DNA of 64,000 nt from Selaginella tamariscina (lineage: Eukaryota; Streptophyta; Lycopodiopsida; Selaginellales; Selaginellaceae). The translations under genes and the position numbers were made by a program. Location of the stretch: contig PUQB01000687.1 of NCBI GenBank assembly GCA_003024785.1, positions 61,970-125,969 of the forward strand, in the 5' to 3' direction. Positions 47,506 to 61,108 of the stretch are shown here, piece after piece. The first letter of the stretch is position 1. Each line of letters begins with the position of its first letter. The notes under the pieces are model-generated. The model ran no database searches, was not told the origin of the DNA, and was given only the letters and a program-made list of their open reading frames with translations.

Positions 47506-47799
47506 AACTGGGCTGATTGGAGCGATTACAGCGCAGATGCTCTTCTTCCAGCCATCTTGGAGTACATGAGCACACCCGAGGAGCTTCTACACCTCCCGGG
47601 TGTGCTTATGTACTCAGCATGGCTGGAAGCTGTGCTCAAGAGCGGGTACCAGGATCAGTGGACTGGGTTGACAAGCTTCTCGAGTGTCAAAATAGAGGAT
47701 TGCGTTTATGAACCCCTTGGTAGACAGCTGACATATTGTTCTCAACTTTCCCCACCCGGAGCTCTGTATGATGGCGGTCTGCATAATATGCACCATTGA
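47506..47799 (+). CDS. Possible F-box-like gene, cut by a retroelement
   Basis: One frame reads NWADWSDYSADALLPAILEY, then MSTPEELLHLPGVLMYSAWL and EAVLKSGYQDQW, with the Leu-Pro, Leu-Leu and Trp spacing of an F-box (LPxxLLxxIL...L..vc..W). The stop is at 47,797. Coding-like bias continues to about 48,070, where the LTR of the old gypsy element begins, so the 3' part may have been lost or displaced. No LRR or kelch part was recognised. Confidence 0.35.
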   Translation, partial: NWADWSDYSADALLPAILEYMSTPEELLHLPGVLMYSAWLEAVLKSGYQDQWTGLTSFSSVKIEDCVYEPLGRQLTYCSQLSPPGALYDGGLHNMHH

Positions 47800-48465
47800 C
47801 GCGCAAGGTTGCAACATAGCCCTCTAGCACCTCGTAAACGTAGTCCTACTTTGAAACTCAAGCAAGTTCACGTGGTCTTACGCTTCCTTCCTCATTCTGG
47901 GGAGGTCAGGGCTTCACAAGCGAATCCCACGTATTGAAGGTCAATGACCCACGCTGTGTTGTGGCATGGATTTTCGCTATGCTTTTGGAGCTCTCAAATG
48001 GAGATTCAAAGTCCTGAGGTGTGGCTATGGAGGAGTGGGTGGGAATCCAGATGAACGACAAACAAGAAGTCGTGTCAGGTTTCTATTTGGTGTCGTAAAG
48101 GCGATTTGTTAAATGTTAAACCTGAAATCCTATTTGAAAAAACTTCATAAAATCTGATAAAGTAATCCATGTTAAGAACGTGTCTTGTAGGAATTAATTA
48201 ATCAAGTCCATAATGAATGCTTACATTATGAGTTAGAAAGAATGGGTTAGCCAAACTCCAAGTATCCTTCTTAATTTGGCATGGATAGGGTGGCTAAAGT
48301 AAGGTCTCATCCAATATTGTCGGGGATGTGAATTTGAGTAATCTTTTATAGATTTGTGAACATGTTAACAAATCTGTGATGTAAAACCTTACCAACATGT
48401 TAATTCAAAAGTGGAACGTATACGTATGATATGAAAATTAAGACGGTACAATAGAAAGTTGTGCT

Positions 48466-48796
48466 TTACCAACACAAGTTTAGATTCCATTAGTAAGAGA
48501 ATAGGAACTCTCACTACATATACTCTATTTTATTTATGTGACAAAACCCTCCTCTTGTTTTATATGTGTAAGTGGACTAGCACGGAATGCTAATCACTTA
48601 GTTAATGTGATGAGTTTTTAACACAAGTTTAACTTGCATTAGTAAGAGAATAACAAATTCTTTTTTAAATTCATGAACTCTCACTACATATATTTTACCT
48701 TATTTATGTGATGGAGCCCCCTCTTTTCTTATACGTGTAAGTGGGTTGGCACAAAATGCCAACAACTTAGTTAATGTGATGAGTTTTTAACCTAAC
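48466..48796. repeat. Tandem duplication inside the old gypsy left LTR
   Basis: Two adjacent copies of about 155-175 bp, both containing CATTAGTAAGAGAATA, CTCTCACTACATATA and AACTTAGTTAATGTGATGAG or close variants. Confidence 0.75.
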
Positions 48797-51700
48797 CTAA
48801 CTCATACCCTAGCCTTACCTAAGGGGAGGGCAACCCTAGGGTTAGGTCAACCCTAGGGCCAATATGCCGAACTCAGAGGGGAGAACTTTTAAAAGGTAAG
48901 TGCTATCTTTGCCTAGAGTTTCTCGAGGTATTTAGTGCTAAATACCTAAATATTTAGGGTTCATCATATAATTTAGTAAATAATAATAATCACCTCCAAA
49001 GTAAAGAGTGGAATCATAGTAAAATTTATGACACCTCTTTACCTTTAAAAATGTCAACGTCCTTGTTGATGTCCAATTCCAAGACTATACTAGATTAGAA
49101 AAAATTAATCAAAAACTAACGTTAATCACTCTATGTGGAGTCAATAAAAAATTCACAAGTTTTATTATCTCTCTTGCATTACCCAAACCAAGTTTTAAAA
49201 CCGTTGTTCACTGAGTTATAACTCAGCTGCCGAAGGCACCACAATGCAACATGAAGTCACTTAATAAAGATCTTTACACATATGCAAAGTTTATTATTCA
49301 AACAAATAACAAAATAATTAATTTCTTTATTTTAACTAGAATTTATATTGGAGGCCTTTAGTTAATATTATTTGTCAGTTCTAGGTTAATTAAGAAATAA
49401 AGTCCACTTTATTTCTCAACATCATAATAAACAACTTGAGACCTTATCGTGAATTCATTCATTAACTTCATCGCATTTTGTAGATTCTTCAATGGTTTCC
49501 ATGTCAACTTTGCATACCGGATAACCTTTTCATTTAAAAAGATATTCCTACTTATGTCTCCCCGACCTTCGACATTTAATATTCTTTACATCCAAAATTG
49601 ACTCAACTTCAAACTTTTTTATATCGCTGACCAACTTAGGAAGCGAATGTAAGTTTTTATATCTCTCAGGTGTTCCTCATCCTTGTGGAATGGTTCGGGC
49701 AAATTGACATGAAACACATTATGTATTTCTCTCAACTTTGGAGAAAGATCTAACCCATAAGCCACCTTTCTTACTCGCTTTACCACCTTGTATAGACTTA
49801 TATAGTGCAATAGAAACTTCCTTAAAAGAGTCGCAAGAGCCTTCAAGTTTCTGGTACTCAACAATATCATATTTTCACATGATATTCTACATCCTGTTGA
49901 TGCTTATCGTATTGTTGACGATACTTTTCTTGTGTTGCAGTCATCGTTTGACGAGTAACATCCCATGTACGATACAATTGTCCAGTGAACTCTATTACAA
50001 AGGCAACTCAATTGACATTGTCTTTCAACAACACCATGCTCTGAGAAATACCATTCTTATTCCTAGTTAATACCTTCATCGGGCTACATCCAATCACAGT
50101 GTGTGTTGAGTTATTGTAGCATATCTTAACCATATCCAAGTGTTCAACCCAATCAAGTTGATCACCTTGAACATAGTACCTAAGATAATCTTCAAATTGT
50201 CGGTTCACCCTCTCTATTTAACCATTTATTTGCGATTAGCAAAACATACTAAACTTCAACATCATACCAAATTATTTAAATAACGTTCCCAAAATTTGCT
50301 GTAAACTAAGGATCATGAACTGAATCATCGTTTTTGGTATTCTACATACTCTTACACCTTTGTAGAAGAATGACTTTTCATCGTCTTTACAGTTGGAATG
50401 AAATGAGTAACCTTTGAAAACCAATCGACCACCGCCATAAGGGCATTGAAACCATAAAATTTTGGCAATCCCATGATAAAGTTCAAAGTAATACTTTGAA
50501 ATGACCGCTCTAGAATTAGTATATATTATAACTTCCCAGCTCATTTTTGCAATCAACTCTTCACTTATTGACATGTGGGACATGTCTTAACTATTCAACA
50601 ATGTTGTATATCATTCCCAACAATAAAATTCATGTTTCAGTAGAACCAACGTTTATGCCTTTCACCATGTCTTAGCAAAAAACATTGTGATGTTCTCTTA
50701 ACAGCCTTTGCCTATATGTCCCTTTTGGGGCATAAAGTCTCTTTTATTTATAATAGAGAACCTTATCAAAATGCGCTCGCTTCAGTGCATCCATTTGACT
50801 TGTTATTTCTACTAGAAAATCAAATCTTTTCGTAATTGATGAACATATTTCCTCTTTGCTACTAGGTTCAAGGCTTCCTTAGCAAACTCATCTTGAAGAT
50901 ATGCTATCACAAACTCATCTACTAAAGTTGACACTAGTGCCAATATACGAAGATGACCTTTCCTATTGAGGTCATCAGCACCACATTTGTCTTTTCCAGC
51001 TTTGTGTCTGATTTCAGGCTAAATTTAAACTAACTTTTCTTGCCATTTAACATAGTTTGGTGATACCTTCGGCTGCATTTTAAAGTATCTATAGTTACAC
51101 TATTTGTCCAAACCACAATGCCATGACTTTGGAAAATAATGACACTAATACTCCAAGGAAACAACAATAGCATATATCTCTTTTTCGTGAGTAGGCCATC
51201 AAATTTTGTGTGGCGTCCAACTTCTTTGAGAAAAAGGGCATTAGATGTCCTCTCTACTGCAATACCACACCAATTGTAAGGTCAAAAGCATCACACTCTA
51301 TCTCAAATGGATTTTCTAAAATTAACAACTGCAAAACTAGCTTAGAAGAGATAGCTTCTTTGAATTTGACTTGGCACTCTAGAGTCCAATGCCAAGGAAT
51401 GTTCTTCATGAAATCTGTTAATGGTGTTGTTATCTTTGAGTAATCTTTTCGAATTTACGGTAATACCTATCAAACCAATAAATGATTTAACTTCAATACA
51501 CGTTTTGCAGTTATAAAACTTAAATTTTTCTGGATTCATGACAACCTTCCCACTTGAAATGGAGTAATCCTAAGAAACAACCTTTGACCAAATGCACATT
51601 TATTTTCCTTAGCATAAATTGATTCTCTCTCAATTTCTAAAACACTTTCCTCTAAAGTGTTTTACATATTCCTCAATTGTTGAATTAAAGATCAAAATGT

Positions 51701-52148
51701 CATTAATATACACCACTATGAATTCATCTAGATAGTCTCTAAACACATCATCCATCATTATACAAAAAGTTGCTAAAACATTGCACAATTCGAATGGCAA
51801 GATTAGAAATTTAAATGATCCATAATGCGTTCGAAAAGTAGTCTTCTCAATGTCATTTTCTACTACTTGAATTTGATGATACCCAAATCTCAAATTTATT
51901 CTAAAAAAATACCTTACTTTCAATAGTTTATTAAATAAGTCATCCACTCGCAAAAGAGAATACATAATTATTACATTTAGCACTTGATAATCCACACACA
52001 TCCGCATTGTACCATTTTTTTTATTACAAATTGGATCGATATACCATACAATGATCTACTAAGTTGAATATGTTCTTGACCAATCAATTCTATCAAATGT
52101 CTCTTCAATTTCATCAACTCTTGAGGATTTAACCAGTAAGGGGCTTTA

Positions 52149-53155
52149 TGTCATAATTCTAACCTGGTGGGATGACTATTTGGGTAAGATTATAGGATAT
52201 GTAGGCTAAAAGACTCAAGCATAACTAGGTCATCATGACTAGGGGTCCTCTCATAAATATTAATTGGCCCTTTACTTAGTTGGCTTAAGAGGAGAGGGAA
52301 AGGTTGTGACATTTGGTATCAAAATGGTCTCAGGTTCAATTTTCATTAGGGATGAATTTTGAGTAAAGCTCAAGCCACTAAAGTTGGCGCACTTGTCCTT
52401 GTCTAACTAAAAACGCCTCCATCACATGTGTACATCACAATGTGGAGAGTGTGACACTTTTTAGTTAGACGCCTTCATCACATGTGTACATCTACACACA
52501 CTTGTCCTTGTCTAACTAAAAACGCCTCTATCACATGTGTACATCACAATGTGAAGAGTGTGACACTTTTTTAGTTAGACGCCTTCATCACATGTGTACA
52601 TCACAATGTGGAGAGTGTGACACTTTGGCTGGAGGAGATGAACCTAACATAATCTTTATCATGTGAGGGTAGTTTGAGTGGTAAGTCTTCTAACAACATG
52701 TTCTTAAACATGTTTAAGACTTTCAAAATAGGATTGGCAACAAACGGTCACACAATGTTGGGGATTGCCAAGTTGGCTTAAGGGGAAAGGGAAAGGTTGT
52801 GACACTTTGGCCATAGGGGATGAACCTGACAGAATCTTTATCATGTGAGGGTAGTTTGAGTGGTAAGTCTTTTAACAACATGTTCTTAAACATGTTTAAG
52901 ATTCCAAAATAGGATTGGGAATAAGTAGTCACACAATGTGGGGATCACCTTTGAGCTAGGTGCAAGCCACGTGTAGCATCTTTGGGACCGCCTCTGAGCT
53001 CCACCTTTTGGAGGAATGCATAGTTTAGCAAACCCTTGAATTTGTGGATGAGGCATCCACTTTCTCAAATGGATGGAGAGTGTCATAGTTCTAACCTAGT
53101 GGGTTGACTACCTGGGTAAAGATTGTGGTTAAGAAGAGAGGAAAAGGTTGTGACA
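52149..53155 (+). mobile_element. TRIM-like miniature LTR element nested in the old gypsy
   Basis: Non-coding. The 5' LTR is 52,149-52,312 (164 bp, TGTCATAATTC...GGTTGTGACA), followed directly by TTTGGTATCAAAATGG, close to an initiator-tRNA-Met primer site. The 3' LTR is 53,081-53,155 (75 bp, shorter), preceded by a purine-rich tract (GGATGGAGAG). The short LTRs and absence of gag/pol fit a TRIM. The interior has two to three copies of a unit with CATGTGTACATCACAATGTG (52,420-52,620) and two copies of a unit with AACAACATGTTCTTAAACAT (52,690 and 52,875); a third copy of the latter lies beyond the 3' LTR (53,228), suggesting unequal exchange between copies. Confidence 0.6.
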
Positions 53156-54342
53156 CTTTGGCCAGAGGAGATGAACTTGACAGAATCTTTATCATGTGAG
53201 GGTAGCTTAAGTAATAAGTCTTCTAACAACATGTTCTTAAACATGTTTAAGACTTCCAAAATAGGATTGGGAATAGGTTTTTGACCATCCCCTATCTTAA
53301 CTTCATTAGTATTTAAAACCATTACAAGAAATACATGTTCCTAATGTTTAACCTTCTTACACAATTGAGTTAAGATAAAAAAAAATAAAGGATTTTAATT
53401 CTTATTTGTTAGTTTTTCCATCATGACCACGTTTTTTTAATATCCTTTTTATTTTTACAAGCCCAGATTCCCTCATTTTGACTACATGTTTATGAAACCA
53501 TTCTATACCAACATAAAGTCAAACATCATCATATTCAAAACAACTAAGTCTAACTTAGCTTTCCAACTTTTGATTTGAACATAAAATGCCCTTGATATAT
53601 TATTAGTCTTTTTGAAAACCTTTGCTAAAATTGATTTTTATTTCACTCATTTTAGTTACATCTAAATTCAATCGACGAGTTAGATTAATTGATATGAAGT
53701 TGTATGTTGCTCTAGTATTGATCATCATTTAGACTCGGTCCCTTGTATCCTTCCTGTTAAATATAGCAAAAAGTCAATTTTATCTTAAATAGCAAATAAG
53801 GCAGGTTGTGTTTGTCACAACATTACCTTTTTTGACTTATCTTATGGATTTTCAAGCATTTCAAGTTTAACAACTTCCTCTTCTATCATTGCCTTGAAAT
53901 ATTTTGATTGTTGTGATGGTGCTCGATATTTTTTAGCAAAATGACAAGACTTATTACAATTATAACATTTTAGAGCTCCGCTTGTAAATTGCAGAGGAAC
54001 AAACTTTGAAGTCAGACCCTTGGCCTATTGAGGTGGTGATAACAATAATAATTTCTGAGATCTAATGGTCTTAATGTGTCCAAAAACTTTAAACTACCGA
54101 CAAAGGGATTTGCACTTTGAATTGATGGTGACTGAGTTGATCGTTTGTCGAACCTTCTCCACTCAAATGTTGGAGGATAACTTTGCTGTTTAGGTTTTGA
54201 TTCATCGCTTTTATTGTACAAGTTTTTTAATGACATGTTGTAAGCAACCTTTTGAGCTACTTCTTAACATTCCTAATAACTTGTTGACTTGTAACTTAGA
54301 ATCTCTTTTCATTCAAGTTAGTCCAAGTTATTAAATCAACAC

Positions 54343-54347
54343 GCAAT
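54343..54347 (+). repeat. Target-site duplication of the chromovirus, left copy
   Basis: GCAAT, repeated at 60,026-60,030. Five bases is normal for Ty3/gypsy integration. Confidence 0.88.
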
Positions 54348-54725
54348 TGTTACAACCCGATACGAGATACAGGATACAGGATACGAGTTACAGAATATGC
54401 TTATAGGATATACCTACAGGATATGCCTGCAGGATATTCTTACAAGATATTCCTACAGGATATGCCTATAGGATATACTACAGGATATGCCTAAAGGATA
54501 AGGGTCACTATTTTTAGCTCATGACCATATTAGACTCATGACCAGATTAGCTTGGAGTTGTGAGTATAAAAGCTCTGACCTAATTGTTGTACAATCAGTT
54601 ATAATCATTCTTGTCTTGTTCCTTATTCTTCTCTTGTTCCTTGTTCTTGTCTTGTTCCTTGCTCTTGCCTTGTTTCTTAAGTCAAGCCTTCTTATTGTTA
54701 TCTTGCTCTTGGGTCGTGGCTTGAC
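54348..54725 (+). repeat. 5' LTR of the chromovirus
   Basis: Starts TGTTACAACCCG and ends GGCTTGACA; 378 bp. The first 150 bp is a run of 12-14-bp repeats of the type AGGATATGCCTAC. A TATA box (GAGTATAAAAGC near 54,561) follows. Confidence 0.88.
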
Positions 54726-57700
54726 AGTTTGATAATAATTGCTTTCATAGCTTTTCGATTTTCAATTACTTTTTTTCCTTGATTCTTCTCCTTTGTTTTT
54801 CTCCTTTTTTTTTTCTTTCATAGATCATGGCCGATTTTGAGCAATTTCAACACGAGCACCAAATATTGCTTCATGAGCTAGCCACTTTGCGCCAAGTGGT
54901 CACAGATCTGCAAGGTTCCACCAACGCAGCGCATGCAGCTGCTGATGCATCTTCCAAGGCTGCTACATAGGCTCTCTCTCAAGCATCCGTGATTTCCTCT
55001 ACATCGAACACTTCTTCGGAGCTGAAGATTAGCATGCCAGAAAAGTTCAATGACAATCATGCCGATTTTCAAGGGTTCCTGAATTAGATTAGGCTTTTGA
55101 TCCGCATGCAACCACGCCACTACTCAACTGATGCACAAAATGTTGGTCTTTTGGCATCCCTACTATTTGGATCTCCACGGGCTTGGGTTGCCCCTTTGCT
55201 GGAACGTGATGACCCATTGATGGAAGACTTTGAAGGTTTCGTGGCTGCCTTTGAAGCTTGCTTTGGAGATCCCGATAAGTACCGTTCTGCATGCACGAAG
55301 TTACGAAAGCTCACACAAGGATTTCGACCAGCTTCCGTTTATGCATCCGAATTTCAGCAACTTTGCACGAACATTCCATGGGACGAGACTGCATTGATTG
55401 AACACTTCCATTTTGGGTTGAGGGATGATGTGAAGGACCTTCTCCTTTTGTTACCGGATGCCCAAACATTAGCGGAAATCATGCAACAGGCCGTTTGCTG
55501 CGACAACTGCTTGTTCGAGCGTCGTCAGAAAAAATCCCGTCAACAGTTCCTGCAAACCAATCCTGCAGCTGTGGTACATACTTCTGCAACACCTTCTGGA
55601 GTAGTTCCTATGGAGGTTGAGAAATACAAGCGTGGCCCACTTTTCGCTGCTGAGAAGCAACGTCGCCGCAGTGAGAATCTATGTTTGTATTGTGGTGAAG
55701 CAGGACACAAGGCGGCGGAATGTCCTTTAAAACCAGGAAGTTCAAGACGCGTGAAGTTGAAGTTGAAGTTCAGTCGGAAAACTTCAATGTTCACTTTGTT
55801 TAGGAGCCACGAAGTTGGACGTAGGTGCAGGCTCCATTGGTGTTGCTCATACCATTCCATCACTCAAGTTTTCGGTACACATTCAATCTCAATAATCGAG
55901 AGCTCAAGGAGTTTTGCCCTGTTAGACACTGGTGCAAAATGCATGCTTCATGTGACACTTTTGCAACTCAACATGGCATTCCGATGGTGAAGTTGAAGCG
56001 TGCAGTTCCTATAGAGGTGGCCGATGGTCGTCTAATTGCTTCTGGCGCAGTTACCCATGCTACCAAACCTCTCTCTTGCAGTCATGGCACATTCAACTGT
56101 TCAATTTCCTTCAACTTGATCAAGACTCGGTCGACTCCCATCATTTTGGGCATGCCATGGTTCGTTGTTGCAAATCCTCAGATCAACTGGAGGTCTAGGA
56201 CGTTCACATTTTCCTCTCCGGCAACCAGGACCAATCCTGTACCTTCCTGTGTGCAGAATACATCCTTAGTGTCTGAGGCAGTACAAGCTACAGGATTGAC
56301 CGTGCCAGTGTTGAAGACTCCTCCTCGACAGGATCCACCTCCTATTGGTTCGTCAGCACACTCACAAGTTCTTCTCACTCCTGTGCATCCACGGACTTCT
56401 GTACAGGATTCTTCCAATCCTGTACACTTGTCAACATCCACACATGTTTATCTCAATCCTGCCTCTTTTCATTACTCTTCTTCTATTCCACCCCCAAGAT
56501 CCTTCCTCTTTTTCAATCACAGCTCCTTCCTTCTCCTCTTCGAGTTCTTACCACTACCATACATGAACTTGTCACTGATCCTACTCCTTTTCATCTTTTT
56601 GCCTTCCAAGTAACTCCTACGTCCTCTCTACCTTTCCTGTATCTAATTCCCCTGTTTTCAATTTCCTTCTCCTGTTCCTTCTTCTTTTCCTCCTTCTTCC
56701 TTACCATCCAAGTATCACTCCTTTCAGAACGTTTTTTACAAGCAACAAGGCTACAGTTCTTCCTGTTCACAGGTCCTACGACTGTCCTATCGATCTTGTG
56801 GAAGGAAAGACTCCACCGTTCGGACCGATTTATGCACTGTCACCTACAGAATTGGAGGTTTTTCGTCAGTACATCAAGGAAAACTTGGCCTCCGGCTTCA
56901 TTCGTCACTTAAAGTCCCTTGCAGGAGCACCTATCTTCTTTGTCAAGAAGAAAGATGGAAGTTTACGTTTGGTTGTGGACTACAGAGGTTTGAATCAAAG
57001 TCACCATTCGGAACTGGTACCCGTTGCCATTGATCCCGGAACTTCTCGATCGACTGCAAGAGCAAAAAGTGTTCACGAAGATTGACTTACGAGGGGCTTA
57101 CAATCTTGTACGGATTCGTCCAGGCGATGAGTGGAAGACTGCCTTTCGTACAAGGTATGGACACTTCGAGTATACGGTGATGCCTTTCGGACTTACCAAT
57201 GCCCCAGCCGTGTTCCAACACATGGTGAACGACATCTTTCGTGACTTCTTGGACCAGTTTGTGGTAATCTACCTCGATGACATTTTGATTTTCTCCAAGG
57301 ACCAGGCGGCTCATGACAAGCATGTACGACTAGTCTTACAGAGGCTTCGCGAGCATGGCCTGTATGCGAAGTTGGAGAAGTGTTTCTTCGACAGGGATAC
57401 TGTAGAGTTCTTGGGCTACATCGTCTCTCCTGCTGGCGTTTCCATGGACATGCACAAGGTGAAGACTATCGGAGTGGGAGAGGCCCAAGTCTGTACGAGA
57501 TGTACAATGTTTCCTTGGCTTTGCAAACTTCTACAGGCGTTTCATACAGGACTTCTCCAAGCGTGTACTTCCACTCACGGAACTCACCAAGCGCACAGGA
57601 GTGTTCTCTTGGTCCGACAAGGCAGAACATGCATTCACAACACTCAAGAACATCTTCACGACAGCTCCGATTTTAGCACATCCTGATCCTTCTCGTCCCT

Positions 57701-59678
57701 TCTTCGTTGAAGCAGATGCCTCGGATTTTGCAGTAGGATCTGTTCTATCACAAGTTGGAGAAGATAAGTTGCTTCATCCTGTAGCTTTTCACTCTCGTAA
57801 GTTCCTTTCGGCGGAGATCAATTACGAGATTCATGACAAGGAACTCAAGGCCATTGTGGATTCGTTCGAGGAGTGGCGGCATTTCCTGGAAGGTGCTGCG
57901 CATCCTGTACAAGTTCTTACGGATCACAAGAACCTGGAGTATTTTCAAACGGCTCGAGTTCTCAGTCGGCGACAGGCTAGGTGGGCGGAGTTCCTATCAC
58001 GTTTTGATTTCGTCATCATCTACAGGCCTGGTTTTCGAAATGGCAAGGCGGATGCATTGTCTAGGCGCTCTTACCTTGCACCGACCCCGGGCGATCCTGC
58101 ATATGACTGTCAAAAGCAAGTGTTGTTGGGTCCTGATCGACTTCGGCTTGCAGCACTACAAGTTCATCAGGCTCCAGCAGATTCCACACTCCTACAGGAC
58201 ATCCGTTTGCAGTTGGCTACAGACGACTTGGCAAGGAATGTGTTTTCACACATTAGTCCTGACATCGCAAGTTCCTCTTCCTCCAGTTCCCGTACAGACT
58301 ACAAGTTGTTTACCATACAGGACGGACTCCTGTATCGGGAAGGTCCTGTATGTTCCTGTTGGTGTTTGCAGGACTCGTGTGGTACAGGATTGTCATGATA
58401 CCCCGGCTACAGGACATTTTGGTGTGGCCAAGACAGTTGAGTTGGTGACTCGCAACTATTGGTGGCCTGGGTTGCGAGGTTTTGTGGACAAGTTTGTACG
58501 GAGTTGTGACACCTGCAATAGGTCGAAGATGCCTCGTCACGCGCCCTCTGGTCTTCTTCGTCCTCTTCCTGTTCCTTCTGCTCCTTGGAGATCCATTTCT
58601 ATGGATTTCCTCACAGATCTTCCTCCTTCTCGTGGATTTGATGCAGTTCTTGTCGTGGTTGACCGTTTCACCAAACAAGCTCATTTCCTACCATGTCACA
58701 AGACTGCTACAGGCCAGACAACTGCTGAGTTGGTGATCCGCGAAGTATTCCGACATCATGGTCTTCCTGAGAGCATTGTTTCTGATCGAGGCCCACAATT
58801 CATGTCCAAGTTTTGGCGAGAACTTCTCCGGAGTCTACAGGTTAAAGCGGACCTTTCTTCAGGATACCATCCACAAACTGATGGGCAGTCAGAACGCACG
58901 ATTCAGACCTTGGAGCAATATCTTCGCTGCTTCATCAGTTACCAACAGGACAACTGGTTGGACCTTCTTCCAATGGCGGAGTTTGCCTACAACAACTCCG
59001 TTCACGCATCTACAGGCCAGACACCTTTCTTTGCTCTTACAGGCTACCATCCACGTTTTGACTTTGCTCCTCTGCTTCTCCTTCTTCTGCTCCTGCAGTA
59101 CAGGATCGTCTCCAGCATCTTCGTCAGGTACATGAGGATCTCCGGGTTCATCTTCAGCAGGCACAGGAACGGTACAAGCATTATGCTGATGCTCATCGTC
59201 AACCGGCACCTACATACAAGATTGGTGATCTCGTGTGGCTTCTTCGTCGGCATATTCGCACCAACAGGCCTTCTTCTAAGTTGGATTTTCAACGATTGGG
59301 CCCTTACAGGATTGCGGCTGAGGTCAATCCTGTAGCTTTCCGACTCGAGTTACCATCTACGGTGAAACTTCATCCTGTGTTTCACACTTCTTTGTTGGAG
59401 CCGTATCATCCTTCTTCTCTTCTTGGTCGTGCTTCTTCTCCTCCCCCTCCTGTGGTCATTGGTGAACCTGAGTATGAAGTTGCAGCCATCCTTGATTCTC
59501 GTCTTCATGCCGCCAACTTCAATACTTGGTGGATTGGAAAGGTTATTTGCCTACCGATCGCACTTGGGAACCTGCATCCAACTTACTCCATGCTTTTCCA
59601 AAGTTGCTGCTTTCCATCGGCGTTATCCTGCTAAACCAGGTCCAAGACTCGTGGAACTCGTCCTTAGGGAGGAGGTGC

Positions 59679-60025
59679 TGTCACGACCCGATACAGGATA
59701 CAGATACAGGATACGAGTTACAGGATATGCCTATAGGATATACCTACAGGATATGCCTGAAGGATATCCTACAGGATATGCCTATAGGATATACTACAGG
59801 ATATGCCTAAAGGATAAGGGTCACTATTTTTAGCTCATGACCATATTAGACTCGTGACCAGATTAGCTTGGAGTTGTGAGTATAAAAGCTCTGACCTAAT
59901 TGTTGTACAATTAGTTACTATCAACACTAGTCATTCTATGATTATTCTTGTCTTGTTCCTTGTTCTTGCCTTGTTCTTGAGTCAAGCCTTTTGTTGTTAT
60001 CTTGCTCTTGGGTCGTGGCTTGACA
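59679..60025 (+). repeat. 3' LTR of the chromovirus
   Basis: Starts TGTCACGACCCG and ends GGCTTGACA; 347 bp, with the same repeat block and TATA box (near 59,879). Preceded by the purine tract AGGGAGGAGG. Confidence 0.88.
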
Positions 60026-60030
60026 GCAAT
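60026..60030 (+). repeat. Target-site duplication of the chromovirus, right copy
   Basis: GCAAT, matching 54,343-54,347. Confidence 0.88.
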
Positions 60031-61108
60031 TGCAATCCAAGGTCATTTGGCATATGTTGTTTTTTGATCTTCTTTTTCATGTGTTTCGAACTGTTTCGGT
60101 ATCTATGTTCACCTTCAACAATTTGCCACTAAGTTTTAGCTTCTCTTTTGAGAAACTAATTGGCATATGCAATATTTTCTGCCTTTCTTACAGAAGTGGC
60201 CTCAAAATAACTTTCCATATCATATAACCAATCATTCAGAACTTTGTAGTCTTTTGAACCTATAACATCCAAAGGCTTGACCTGGCTTGAACTTACTGAG
60301 ACCACTACCATCGTCATCTGTTAAAGAATATAATTTAAAGGAACCTGACTTTAAATCATGCTTCTTTTTCCTTTTTTTATGTATCCAGTTGCAGAACATC
60401 TAGTACTGTGGCAGTCACTAAAATTTGAACGGCAACATTATCGATTCGATTATTCAGCCCTAAAACATTCCCTTGAAGTTTGTTCAGGGCATCCATCATT
60501 ATTTCTACCAACCAAGTCGATGTTTAACCCTAGGGGGTCGACCTGGGTCAGCTTTATCCATTTCCTCATTTTGATCCTCTACAATAGCGCTCTCTATCTT
60601 AGGCTCCGGTTACTTTCTCTTGCTCATTGTATTGTACCTTAGTCTCAACACTTAAAAAATATGCTTAGAATATCCCCAATGAAATTGAAAACACCCTACA
60701 TAGGTTATACACCCACAAACATCAACTTAAACCAACACAAGACTTTTGGACATACTTAAATTCTCATGCGACTCACTGAGTAAGTGTTTCAGAAGATTGA
60801 TAACTCATAAATCAAACTCTTTGTGTAGAATACAGACATGTAAACTGAAATTGATAAAGTAGATTAAGAATTTAGAGTTATTTAAACACTAAAACACCCT
60901 ATGACTTTAGGTAGTCTAACCGTAGAGAACTTGCTCCAATACCAATTGTCAAAGTTTTTACCTGGTGCTATGAAGGTGGCTTGCCAATGCTAACCCTATA
61001 ATCTCTCTTTGAAAACCCTACAAAATTTGGTAAAGTAACCATGTTCCTAGGAATTCACACTCCTAGTTAGCCAAGTCCATAATCAATGCTCACCTCGTGA
61101 GTCAAGAT

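Larger units (their letters stand above)
54348..60025 (+). mobile_element. Ty3/gypsy chromovirus, full length, broken
   Basis: 5,678 bp between GCAAT duplications. Parts in order: 5' LTR; gag from about 54,827 with a CCHC knuckle (CLYCGEAGHKAAECP near 55,690); protease with LLDTGAK near 55,920; reverse transcriptase about 56.8-57.4 kb with YLDD near 57,270; RNase H about 57.7-58.05 kb; integrase from about 58.4 kb with its zinc-binding end, core and C-terminal region; a chromodomain-like end near 59.48-59.6 kb (chromovirus lineage); purine tract; 3' LTR. It is nested in the old minus-strand gypsy. The LTRs look roughly 85-90% alike by eye with several indels, so it is moderately old. About half a dozen breaks in the coding part. 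The hexamer TACAGG is strikingly frequent throughout. Confidence 0.88.

Noticed and set aside
52723-53322. Repeated minus-strand frames containing LPLKLPSHDKDSVRFI
   Set aside because: Two to three copies of a non-coding repeat unit in and beside the TRIM-like element; similarity reflects DNA repetition, not a protein family.
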